Below are positions 54,284-64,000 of a stretch of DNA of 64,000 nt, one piece after another; position 1 is the first letter of the stretch, and each line of letters begins with the position of its first letter. This DNA comes from Eutypella sp. D-1 (Eukaryota; Ascomycota; Sordariomycetes; Xylariales; Diatrypaceae). Below the pieces are notes generated by a model that saw nothing but the letters and a program-made list of their open reading frames with translations, did no database searches and had not been told where the DNA came from. The stretch lies in the NCBI GenBank assembly GCA_023313575.1, contig JAJTTP010000006.1:1984001-2048000 (forward strand), in the 5' to 3' direction. Made by a program: the position numbers and the translations under genes.

Positions 54284-56677
54284 TCAGACCATGCCGTCAG
54301 GTGGTGTCGGGGACGCTGAGGCAGAGCCTCGACTCGGCTTCTCCGACTCAGCTCCCGCCTTCCCAGTGCCAACGCCAACGCCATCGAGGATCCGCGTGAC
54401 CCTGTTCGCCTCGAGCCTGTGCTCGGAGCACAGCTCCTTGTCGAGGGGAAAGTGCCTCACGAAGACGAAGCTCAGGACGAGCGCCACCGTAGCAGCGGCC
54501 AGGTAGAAGGCGAAAACGGCCTGGAAGCCAGCGGAATAAGCGTCCAAGATGCGAGCCTTGACGCCGCTGTCGTCGTCGGGCATGGCGAGAAGTTCATGGA
54601 CGAAGGCCTCGGCGCGCTGGGCGATGACGTCGGGAGGCGGCAGGTGCAGGCGGCGCAGCTGGTCGGCGGAGAGGGACGCGGCGAGGCGCGCGCGCAGGAC
54701 GTTCTGGAAGGCGGAGCCGCCGACGCCGACGCCGACCGCGGCGCCCAGCTGCCGCAGGAACAGGTACGCGGAGGCGGCGGCCGCCTCGTCGCCCGCCGCG
54801 CACATCGCCTGCGAGCTGAAGTTGCCCGCGTTCAGCACCGCCCCGTGCCCCAGTCCCACTAGCAGGTACGTCGGCACCCAGAGAGCCGCCCCCGTGCCGC
54901 CGTCGCCGCCCGTCCGCCACGCCACCGTCAGCGCGCATGCGGCTGCTGCAATGGCCCATCCCCCGCGCAGGAAGGCTAGGTATGCTTGGAGCCGCGTCAC
55001 GAGGCGGCCTGTCAACACTGCTCCTAGTGTCACGGTCGCCAGCGCCGGTAGCGTGCTCAGACCTGTTGATAGCGGCCCGAATCCCTTGACGCTCTGGAAG
55101 TAGAACGGGAGGTAGTATAATAAACCCCACATCTTTTCGTACGGCGTAGACATCCCTCCACACGTTAGCGATACGTGTACTATATTTTCTAAGTGGCGCC
55201 TTAAGGGGCGGGGATGAAGTATAAGATGGAGGGCATAGGGGATGAATATTTGGGGATAGGCAAAAGGCAAGAGGGAAAGGAGGGGTTCGCCATCAGAAGA
55301 TTCACCTACCAGCATGCCCTGGATGGCAGCGCAGACGTAGACAGCGACGGAGGAGGCGTCGCGGAAGATAGAGCGGTGGAAGAGGGGCTCAGCAGCGAAG
55401 CGGCGCTCCCAGACGACGGTGGCGGCGGTGCCGACGACGCCCGCTACCAGCGGCGCCACCGTCGCCGCGCTGTCCCACGCGTGCTGCACCCCGCCCCACG
55501 AGACCGCCACCAGCACGCTCGTCGCCGACCCCATGAACAGCGCCCCGCCTGCCCAGTCCACTCGCCGCAGCTTCGCCCCCAGGCTCTCCGTCCGCGCCCG
55601 CAGCGTTAGTAACGTCGGCACTGCTACTAGTCCGTACCCGCAGATGGGGAACCTGGAATGTGGGGTTGGGTGTCTTAGTTAGCCGGTGTGTTCAAGCTGT
55701 ACCGTGGTCCATTTCGGGGGCGGGGAGGGGGGTATGCTCACATCATGTAAAAGACCCAGCGCCAGGTCGTCTTCTCAGCGACCAAACCACCAAGAACGGG
55801 TCCGAGGCAGAGACCGAGGGCCCAAGCAGCAAGCCTACAACAAGAAGGAGAGGTGAGTTATCAGACACCATTCCACAAACGCACAACACCGGGCCGGGGG
55901 GGGGGTGTTAGACTTACACGATGCCGAACCACTTAGGGCGGTGACGCAGGGGCACGATATCGGTCATGACGACGCCGCCAAGGACGTGGATACCGCCGCC
56001 GCCGACGCCCTGGACGCAGCGGCCGGCGAGGAGGACGCCGACGCCGTCGGCGCCGCAGCAGAGCCCCGTGCCCGCGGTGAACAGCACCAGCGACGCCTGG
56101 AGGCACAACGGCCGCCCGAAGACCTCGCTCACTGCCGCCCACGAGGGCATCACTACTGCGTTGGTCAGCAGGTACGACGTCCCGACCCAGAACGCCTGTG
56201 TCGTGTTCGCCTGCACCCCTGTCGCGATTGCCTGCGTTTGTTTTTCCCAGACGTCAGCTTTGAGAGTTTCAGATGCGTTTATACTTATGTCAACGAAGGG
56301 ATGTATTTGTATGTGTATGCTTGTAGGTGGGTACGTAGGTAGCAAGGGTAGGTAGATATGTAGGTAATTATCCCCTCCCCCCCCCCCCCCCCTGCCCCGA
56401 GTTTGCTCTGTTTGCTTACATGCAGAGAGGTGGTGACGATGCTCGCGTCGAGCGCCACGAGGAGATTAGTGACGGCGAGCGTAATAATGACGAGGAGTTC
56501 GTGCCGTGACGGCCTCCACTCGTCCATAGGGGCGACGCCGGCACCGCCGCCGTCCCCCCGGTCCCGGGACGGTGGGGGAGAAGTCTCTTCGCCGCACTGC
56601 GACGTACTCGAGCCGGATTCGGGTTCGTGGGGCCGCTTCCGCCAGGCCTCCTCGGTCGTCGTCGGGGACGAGTTCAT
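54284..56677 (-). CDS. DHA2-family MFS multidrug exporter (14 membrane segments)
   Basis: Five exons: 56420-56677, 55918-56231, 55742-55834, 55310-55652 and 54284-55132, giving 618 residues. DHA2 proteins export drugs or secondary metabolites by proton antiport at the plasma membrane. Visible signatures: LDASIVTTSLH in segment 1 (the LDxTIVxVALP-type motif with H and S changes), FWVGTSYLLTNAVVMPSWAAVSEVFGRP (motif A region), GRCVQGVGGGG (motif B), LGLCLGPVLGGLVAEKTTWRWVFYM (motif C, GPVLGG), and YYLPFYFQSVKGFGPLSTGL in the second half. The N-terminal 60 residues are hydrophilic. A TATAAAG lies 191 bases upstream. The fourth intron (55133-55309) is 177 bases, a multiple of three without an in-frame stop. 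No polyketide or peptide synthase gene is nearby, so no cluster role is implied. Confidence 0.88.
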
Positions 56678-59060
56678 AATGAAGACTGTCTTGTCCTGCT
56701 GGATTCGCTGCTATGAAAAGATACTCGGTGGTGGTGGTGCTACCAGTGGCTTGTAGATACTGCAGTCCGATAAGTAATAGAAGGAAGAGCCTACGGTGAT
56801 TACTCACTTAAGCACCCATCGCAGCTTGGGGGGGCCGAGAAGCAGAAGGAAGGGGGGCCGGCCGGTCCTTTATAAGGGAAGTCAGTCAGTCAGGCTTGAC
56901 CGCCCGAGCAAATTTCTAATAAACGTAGCGACCAGCTTGACTTGGCTGCTGCAACTCGGCCCCATTTTCTTGTTAATGACCTACATACTGCTAATCATGA
57001 TGTAGGCAAAACAGTTTGTCCCATAATATATATTGTTGCTACAAGGTTTCAACCGCCCCCGTGTAACCACTACGACACAGAAGTAAACCATCCCTTGCGC
57101 GCACTGCGGAGCCCCTCGGTACCCAATGACCACCGCGCACTCTGCTCCGCGTTGTTTGGCCGGGTGGGGGAAGCCTATGGGCTTGCGAGATGCGTCGATC
57201 CGTGTGAGATTTGAGATCTTGTCATTCAGTAGCGGATAAGCTGCAAGGGGGGGGGGGCGAGTGCCTGGCTGGCTGGCTGCTGTATCGTATCTCTCTAGTA
57301 TGAGTAGGCTTCTATCATTAGCATCGGGGAAGCCATACATGAAAGCATGATGAACCGGGGCTATTACGATAAGTAAAGCCGTGTGTGTGTGCTACAAGAA
57401 TACTGCATGCGAGGAAAGCCCAAATAAAACCTCTTGGTTCCTCGAATCAACGTCGTCTCACCATTTTCCTCGTTTTTTATTACTCCCCGCGTTGGGGGCT
57501 GTGGGAGTAAATGCTTGTTGTGAGTCTGTCACCACGCACGTCATAGGTGGAGGGAGGGACAGAGAGTGTCCGGGGGGGAGAACACAGGTGCATCACAGCG
57601 AAGCAAACATCCTCCCGCATTTTACTTGGGGGGATTAAATTGAAAATAAAGGGAGGCACAGACAAATGAGAACTACGGTGCGACCAACAATATCGCGGCT
57701 GAAGAGGGGGGCCAGGGGTCGAAGGGGGGATGGGGGATGGTGCCTTGGAGAACGTCGTACGGGATGCAACACCCCGGCTTCTCTGATCTATTTTTAGGAA
57801 CTTCTTGGGAAAAGGGACGACAGTTGGGCGCGATCAGGCCAGCCTCGTCAAACTACTTACTACCACCTACCACTTACCTCGACGAGATGAGAAAGACTAG
57901 GCGGTTCGGCTCGGATCACTAGTTAGACTTTTCGCGGGCCGCTCCGGCGGAAAAAAAAAATCCACAGGGAAGATATGATCTGGAAGATTATAGGCTATCG
58001 CTTATCGGCGTTGTATTGGGGGTTATTGGGGGCCGGAGTTCGCAGGATGGACATAGGTGCACTATCATGACCAATCCTAGCCCAGCCTTAATGGGTAGAT
58101 AATCGAGGGCTGTCTTGTTTCGTGACGGGTTTTCAGCGACCACTGAACCTGAACAAGGGGGGCTCCGTTACTCATCATTGAGGGATGGAGAGACAATCCG
58201 GGTAATATTCGCACACCGGTGCGTTCCTCCAATGCCTTCTTTACACCGGTTGACGTAGAGTAGAACCCAGCAGTCTCGCTTGTTATACATGAAGCCTCGA
58301 GTTCTCTGGTGGGCCAATTTCGGGCGCTGAACAACGACGTGCAGGACGGGATCAGCGGATCGAAAAAGGGGGGTGATATGTGCCTCCCTTTTCTTCCCCC
58401 TTGTTATGACACAGGAGTATATTGAATGATGTGGGGATGCAACCATGCTATTGTTGATTGGCCTTGAGAGTCCAGTCAACGTGTGATATCGCGGATAGCC
58501 TGTCCTCATCACATACCCCATAGGTAAGTTACCCTAGGTAAGTGAGCAAGGCTAGGTAGGACTATTCGGGAAAAGAATCCTGCGCTGCTACGATCTAATC
58601 ATACGAGTATGGCTATGAGCTGTCCTCGAGACGGGTGCGTGCGTGATTTCGTCCCGGATAACTACATTCGCCGTGCACAACGGACCTGGGTGACGAGTAG
58701 GAAAGGTGTATTTAGCGGATGTCCCGCCATTTCTACACATCGAAGTAATTAATACAGGCCGCATTCTAGTCCGGTGCCAGATCAGGACAGTCTACTCCGT
58801 GCCGTGGATGAACAAGCGCAAGATAACCATATGCCAGCATAATCAACAGAGGATACCCCTTTTCTCTAGTCTTTTAACAAGAGTTTCTTATTATATCGTA
58901 AATGCCAAGATTCTATCAGAGGGGGGGGGGGGGGGCGCTCGCTACTCAGCTCGAACCCATCGAGATCGTGTCCATCATTCATTAATTCAAGTAGATAGAT
59001 AGGTAGCCCTTGCTCTCTGTCTCTCTCTGTCTCTCTCTCTCTCTTTCTTTTTCTCGGCCC
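56678..59060. other. Intergenic region between the DHA2 exporter and FPP synthase
   Basis: The exporter promoter is on the left; the FPP synthase 3' flank is on the right and carries a 15-base G homopolymer (58921-58935) and a CT-repeat tract (59018-59055). No gene is supported. Confidence 0.55.
56868..56874 (-). promoter_or_regulatory. TATA box of the DHA2 exporter gene
   Basis: TATAAAG on the minus strand (CTTTATA on plus), 191 bases upstream of the ATG at 56677. Confidence 0.45.
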
Positions 59061-60189
59061 TTACTTGCTCCTCTTGTAGATCTTGGCGAGGAACTCGTCA
59101 AAGGCGCCCTTCTTGAGGCCCTCGGACTCGTCGATCTCGGCGATCAGCTTCTTGATCTCGCCGACGCGACGCTCCTCATACTCCTCGTACAGACCCTTGA
59201 GGTTCATCTCGTCGTAGAGCTTCTTGACTTCGGCCTCGTGGGTGCTGTCCTTCCGGCCGTAGTGGTCCTCAAGGACCTTGCGCTGCTCCGGGGTGGCGCG
59301 CTTCAAGGCCTGGTTCACGAGCCAGGAGCACTTGTTGTCCATGATATCGGTGCCGACTTTGCCGATATGTTCGGGCAGGCCGAAGTTGTCGAGGTAGTCG
59401 TCCTGGATCTGGAAGTACTCGCCCATGGGGATCAGGATGTCCTCAGCCTGCTTCAGGTTCTTGGGGGTGGCGAGGCTCAGCATGTGCAGGGCCAGGGCGA
59501 CGGGCAGGTAGAAGCTGTAGTAGGCGGTCTTGTAGATGACGATGAAGGTGTACTTCTCCATGCTGAAGTTGTCGAGGTCCACGACGTCCTCGGGGGCGGT
59601 CAGCAGGTCGCAGAGCTGGCCGAGCTCGGTCTGGTAGGAGACCTCATGGAACAGCTCGAGCATCTCGACGTAGTCCGGGTGCTTCTTGAAGTGCTTCTTG
59701 AGCAGCTGGTAGATGGCGGACTCGAGCAGGAAGGCGTCGTTGATGGCGACCATGCCGACGCCCTCTTGGCGGTACCAGCAGGGCTTTCCGCGGCGGGTTA
59801 TGCTGGAGTCCATGATGTCGTCGGAGACGAGGAAGAAGGCCTGCAGAAGCTCGATCATCCATCCCAGGGTCGCGGCCTGGAAGTATTCGTCGTCGGATAG
59901 CGGTCTCTGGAGGAGGATGGAGACAGTGTCGGGGACGGACATGCCGCGGTTACATTTTCCACCAAGAGTGTTGACCTCGAGAGACTACAGTCGTTGTTGG
60001 GAGTGGTGTTAGCAGATAATAAACGTTCTCCTCCTATTTTACTTCAGTATTTAGACGAACCTTCTTGTACCAATCCAGTTGTTGCTGGGGAAGCTTATAG
60101 GACTTTGCCCACTCCAGCAGGTCCGCCTCGAGCTTGGGAAAGACAGTCTCGAACTGCTGGAGCGTCGTCCGTGTCGGTTGTGTCGCCAT
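59061..60189 (-). CDS. ERG20: Farnesyl diphosphate synthase
   Basis: Exons 60061-60189 and 59061-59984, with a 76-base intron, give 350 residues, the usual length. The enzyme condenses isopentenyl diphosphate with dimethylallyl and then geranyl diphosphate to make farnesyl diphosphate, the precursor of ergosterol, dolichol, ubiquinone side chains and prenyl groups; it is cytosolic. Both aspartate-rich metal sites are intact: DDIMD (D98-D102) and DDYLD (D238-D242). Two phenylalanines sit just before the first site ([10 protein letters not shown]), the aromatic chain-length gate of eukaryotic FPP synthases. The protein ends IYKRSK. The N-terminal exon contains the usual [15 protein letters not shown]. 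The neighbour CDC23 is divergent. Confidence 0.96.
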
Positions 60190-61838
60190 CTTGGATATGA
60201 GTTTGTGTGTTTTGGAAGGTTATCCCTTGGGCCTTGGGTAGTGTACGAAGGGAGGGAGGGAGTATGTTGAGTTCCAAGTTATTTGGGCTATAGTCTGAGT
60301 AAGTAGTACGGAACTAAGTAACTACATATACCTAGACTAATACCCGTACGACTGGACTACCAACGAACTTTATGTACTTATTCAGTAGTTCCGTTTTATC
60401 ATAGAAAAGAAAATACTCTCTACCTATATGCACTTAGCTGTTACCTATCGATTAGGTATGGAACTGGAGCGTGGAACACTGGAACATTTTAACTAATACC
60501 TTTCTGGTTATTTTCACGTATGTGCTGCAGTTGGTGGGGGATGGAGGGGTTTATCTGTTGCTTGGCTTCTACTTATGTACCTAAGTACCTAGGTAGCTTT
60601 AAAACAATTACCCTATTAGAAGGAGGTGGGTACCCCCGATTATCCTATCCGGGCAGTACTACCCAGGCACGGAGTAGGGGTCCCCACGTGCGTAAGAGCG
60701 TTATAAGGGCTTACCTTAGTAATGACTTCGGGGGTTCCAAATTTGGTAATGCCCGGTGATATTGGAAATACCTAAGTTGAATGATATCTTGACCTCAGTC
60801 TTTGAAATATATGGATTTAAGTAAACACAAATTTCCTTCTACCACTTACATACCTAGGTACCTAGCCTAAGGTATACTTACTTACATGGTCTCCAGCTTT
60901 TATAAAAGACGGGATCCAGTTAGAGGTTTTACTTCGTTGAATTTTATTGGGCAAACTTCTTCGGCTCGGGAGCTATCGGCTACTCTCAGAGATCTAACCG
61001 TACCCACCCTAGATGACCTCGGGGGATGAGACCGAATACCTACCTCTAGGTACCTAAACCACTACTAATCAACGACATAGTAACTAACCCGAGTACGAAA
61101 GCGGTGAGAACCTGCCGTGTTCGCTTTTTGCTATCTCTATATGATCTATAAGGTGAAGCCATGCGGCAATAAGATGACCAAGTTCTCTTAAGCCCAAGTA
61201 GGAAATTATATGTACATAAAGGTTGAATTATATAATATTTATACAGATGTAGAGCTTTTGATAAATTGTCGACTTCTATATTTAACTAAACCTATCTGGG
61301 AAGTACCAGCGGCTGCTATGAGACCCCGGTACCTGAACAGCCTCGACAGCCCCAGCCTGCCCAGTGGACAAGCTTGAACAAGCTAGAGCTCTAAAGATAC
61401 CTAGGTACTTACTACTAGGTATGTACGTCAATATTGACTTTTTGATATCGAGGGGCAGATCCATAGCGGTTTCTCTCTTTCTCTCTTCTACATCTGCATT
61501 ACACCAACCCCGGCCCCATCCGAGCTAACTATTTTGCTTCCTTCACAACTTCAACCCGTCGCGCCAAATCGTGCGATGAGCAGTAGTGAAGAAAAGTAAA
61601 GGAAATTAACGCCAATAGTAGAAAGACTCTTAGACTCTGCTATTCAGAAAAGCAAAGCTACGCGTCCGCCGAGAGCGATCGTCGCGTACGAAGACACAAC
61701 AAGATATAGCACGTACAGCAAGTACAGCTAGGCGCACGACGACACAGGAACATTTCCCACGAATAGGACTCACCAGGGTATCCAGCGTGTTCGACAATGA
61801 TCCATCTGATGGCATCAAGATAGCAACCTGTTTCCATC
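60190..61838. other. Divergent intergenic region rich in CCTAGGTACC motifs
   Basis: Promoter space of FPP synthase (-) and CDC23 (+). It contains repeated GTACCTAAGTACCTAGGTA, ACCTAGGTACCTAG and related palindromes near 60577-60597, 60851-60868, 61045-61056 and 61398-61424. No gene is supported. Confidence 0.6.
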
Positions 61839-64000
61839 ATGTCTTTAAGCGAACGAGAAACCTCCCAACTCCGCAGTTCCCTGCAAGAGGCTGTCGTGAA
61901 GTGCTCCGAAAGATGTCTCTACCAGTCTTCAAAATGGTACTTCCCTACCTTGCCTACCTATGCTTTTACGTCGCGACCCCGAACCTGTCGAGGGATCAGA
62001 ACCCTAATTGCACCTTCTCCCCAGGGCAGCCGAACTGTTGAACTCCATACCCGAACCCGACATGTCCATCGATGACACGGGACTGTCCGATGCTCCTAGC
62101 TATACATCCCCGGCATTCAGCCCAAACGCCGATCCCGACGAGGCCCAATTGGAGGCCAAGGAGATGAATAGATATCTGTTAGCCAAGTCCTTCTTTGACT
62201 GTCGGGAATTCGATCGTTGTGCCGCCATATTCCTCCCGGACTCTACCTTGGCCGGCATCACCAGCGCCAAAGATGCCGCCAAATCAACCCCTAAGGGTAA
62301 GGGGAAGGCAAAGGCTACCGCTGCCAGTACAAGGACGAGCACTGGTCATGCGCTCCCTAGGCTGAGCCAACGGAGTTTATTTCTCGCCTTGTATGCAAAA
62401 TTCCTATCGGGGGAGAAGAGGAAAGACGAGGATGCCGAGATGGTCATGGGCCCCCAGGACCTCGGTACCTGCATCAACAAGCAGCTTCTCACTGTCAGCC
62501 GGTTCCTCGAGTCCTGGTTCGAGGAGCACAAGACGGAAGATGGAGAGTATTCTGATAGTCAAGGTTGGCTAGAATATTTGTATGTGCTCGCTTCCTCCGT
62601 CGTGACGTCGTGAGATGGATATCAAGCCTAACTCATTTTCTAGATACGGCATGGTTCTCGTAAAGGAGAAGAACGAGGAGTTGGCCTTATATTGGCTCAT
62701 CCGCAGTGTTCACTTGTTTCCTATGAACTGGGGATGCTGGTTGGAGATAACCTCCTTGATATCACGACTTGAAGATGTCGGTACACCCACAGAACAGTCT
62801 GAAACCGTAGCTGACAGTCTACTAGCTAAATCGGATAATGCCTCGCCTGCCGACAAACATTGTCTCTTTCATGTTCCATATCCATACTTCCCTGGAGCTG
62901 TACCAGCACGAGCCTCAGATCGCCCATCACCTGGGCCAACTCTTAGACATATTTCCCAATTCCTCCTTCCTCCTGACATGCGAGGCTCTGCTATCTTACC
63001 ATGCCAAAGACCTCGTATTGGCAGAACAGCGTTTTAGCCACCTTCTCGCTCTACATCCACATCGACTCGACTCATTAGATCACTACTCTAACATACTCTA
63101 CGTCATGAACCTACGACCGAAGCTCGCGTTTCTAGCTCACCTATGTAGCAGCGTCGACAAGTTCCGCCCGGAATCGTGTGTCGTCATCGGCAATTACTAC
63201 TCCCTCCTCTCCCTACACGAGAAGGCGGTCCAGTACTTCCGCCGAGCGCTGACCCTGGACCGGGCCTGTCTATCCGCTTGGACATTGATGGGACACGAGT
63301 ACGTCGAGCTCAAGAACACGCATGCGGCCATCGAGTCGTACCGCCGCGCCGTGGACGTCAACCGCCGCGACTACCGCGCCTGGTACGGCCTGGGGCAGAC
63401 GTACGAAGTGCTCGAGATGCACGCGTACGCGCTGTGGTACTACAAAAAGGCAGCTGGGCTGCGGCCCTGGGATGGCAAGATGTGGATGGCGGTGGGCTCG
63501 TGCCTGCAGCGCATGGGTCGCAACCAGGACGGCATTAAGGCGCTCAAGCGTGCCCTGCTGGCCGAGAGCCACCACGACGCGAGTAGCAGCTTTGGCAGCG
63601 GCGCTTCCGGCCCCGGAGGCGGTGTAAGCGCCGCCGGTAGTGTCCGCGGCGGCCACATGGACCCGGAGATCCTGCTCCAGATCGCGAGCATGTACGACAG
63701 CCTCGGCGAGGAGGACGACGCCAAGACCTACATGGAGATGTGCGTGGCGCAGGAGGACGGCGGCGGCGGCGGCGCCGAGAGCCAGGGCGGGACCGATGGA
63801 ATAGCGATCCACGACGACTCACCGCCCGGGTCGGAGGCCGGCGACGGCGGCGGCGGAGGAGGCGGGGATGGTGGAGGCGGCGGCGGCACGGGCGTTACGG
63901 CGGCGACTAGCAAGGCGCGCATGTGGCTCGCGCGTCATGCCATGCGCACCGAGGACTACGCGACGGCGAGCCGGCTCGCCAACGAGCTGTGCCAGGACGG
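61839..64000 (+). CDS. CDC23: Anaphase-promoting complex subunit Cdc23/Apc8 (partial, 3' end outside window)
   Basis: Exons 61839-61936, 62025-62579, 62644-62776 and 62826 onward; the last exon runs off the right edge. At least 653 residues are present. Cdc23/Apc8 is a TPR scaffold subunit of the anaphase-promoting complex ubiquitin ligase, acting in the nucleus. The N-terminus (LRSSLQEAVVKCSERCLYQSSKWAAELLNS) and EMNRYLLAKSFFDCREFDRCA match the family, as does YGMVLVKEKNEELALYWLIRSVHLFPMNWGCWLEI. The TPR array follows, with ESCVVIGNYYSLLSLHEKAVQYFRRAL, WTLMGHEYVELKNTHAAIESYRRA, YRAWYGLGQTYEVLEM and MWMAVGSCLQRMGRN. Between later repeats lie two Gly/Ser-rich inserts, the second with long glycine runs (about 63757-63900). 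The small intron 62777-62825 has a GTCGGT donor; its splicing restores LEDLNRIMPRLPTN. Confidence 0.93.

Noticed and set aside
5344..56912. CTTGACCG(G/C)CCGAGCAAA shared by 5344-5361 and 56895-56912
   Set aside because: A 17 of 18 match between two places is expected about once by chance in a window this size, and the contexts differ.
59010..59900. A 296-codon open frame on the plus strand
   Set aside because: It lies wholly antisense to the FPP synthase exon; its Leu/Val-rich translation is the usual shadow of GC-rich codons.
54284..62000. Secondary metabolite cluster around the DHA2 exporter and FPP synthase
   Set aside because: No terpene cyclase, polyketide or peptide synthase, P450 or cluster regulator is present; the FPP synthase is the housekeeping type.

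Overview
This window is nuclear DNA of a filamentous ascomycete, most likely a Sordariomycete. The evidence is short GT-AG introns (about 50-390 bases), GC-rich coding exons in less GC-rich spacers, one gene every 3-4 kb without operons, and fungal gene families (Pom34, Aim18-type chalcone isomerase-fold protein, DHA2 drug exporter, mitochondrial LeuRS, FPP synthase, Cdc23). Exon coordinates below were derived by hand from splice signals, reading frame and family conservation.

Layout. 1-7.8 kb: a seven-exon sugar-porter transporter (+) with a heptamer array in its promoter, then a small Ser-rich protein (-). 7.8-12.8 kb: a 1598-residue RA-PH scaffold protein (-). 15.8-16.7 kb: nucleoporin Pom34 (-). 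17.8-23.8 kb, all +: a catalytically degenerate AMP-binding protein, a fructosamine-kinase-family protein, and an RmlD/MAT2B-type reductase with a 20-base microexon. 25.0-27.0 kb: an L-type amino acid permease (-). 28.8-33.8 kb: mitochondrial leucyl-tRNA synthetase and the mitochondrial release-factor methyltransferase Mtq1, in tandem (+). 36.7-37.4 kb: a secreted lysozyme-like protein (+). 38.2 kb: a probable solo LTR. 40.3-41.7 kb: ribosomal protein uL13 (-). 43.5-44.7 kb: a UBL-BAG chaperone cofactor (-) for whose conserved N-terminus no AUG is found. 47.3-48.0 kb: a glutaredoxin with two possible starts (+). 48.8-50.1 kb: Aim18-like mitochondrial protein (-). 51.9-52.3 kb: a GPI-anchored wall protein (+). 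54.3-56.7 kb: a DHA2 multidrug exporter (-). 59.1-60.2 kb: farnesyl diphosphate synthase (-). 61.8 kb to the right edge: Cdc23/Apc8 (+), cut by the window end.

Most genes are housekeeping and functionally unrelated; I see no biosynthetic cluster, CRISPR, tRNA, rRNA or autonomous mobile element. The only functional pairing is LeuRS plus Mtq1, both in mitochondrial translation. The spacers carry simple repeats, five G/C homopolymers of 15-17 bases, a 38-base alternating pyrimidine-purine run, palindromic CCTAGGTACC-type motifs and possible transposon remnants.

I found no clear undescribed system. The items most worth checking are the pseudoenzyme-like AMP-binding protein, the microexon, the missing AUG of the BAG gene, the in-frame stop-free intron of the DHA2 exporter, and the long alternating and homopolymer tracts.
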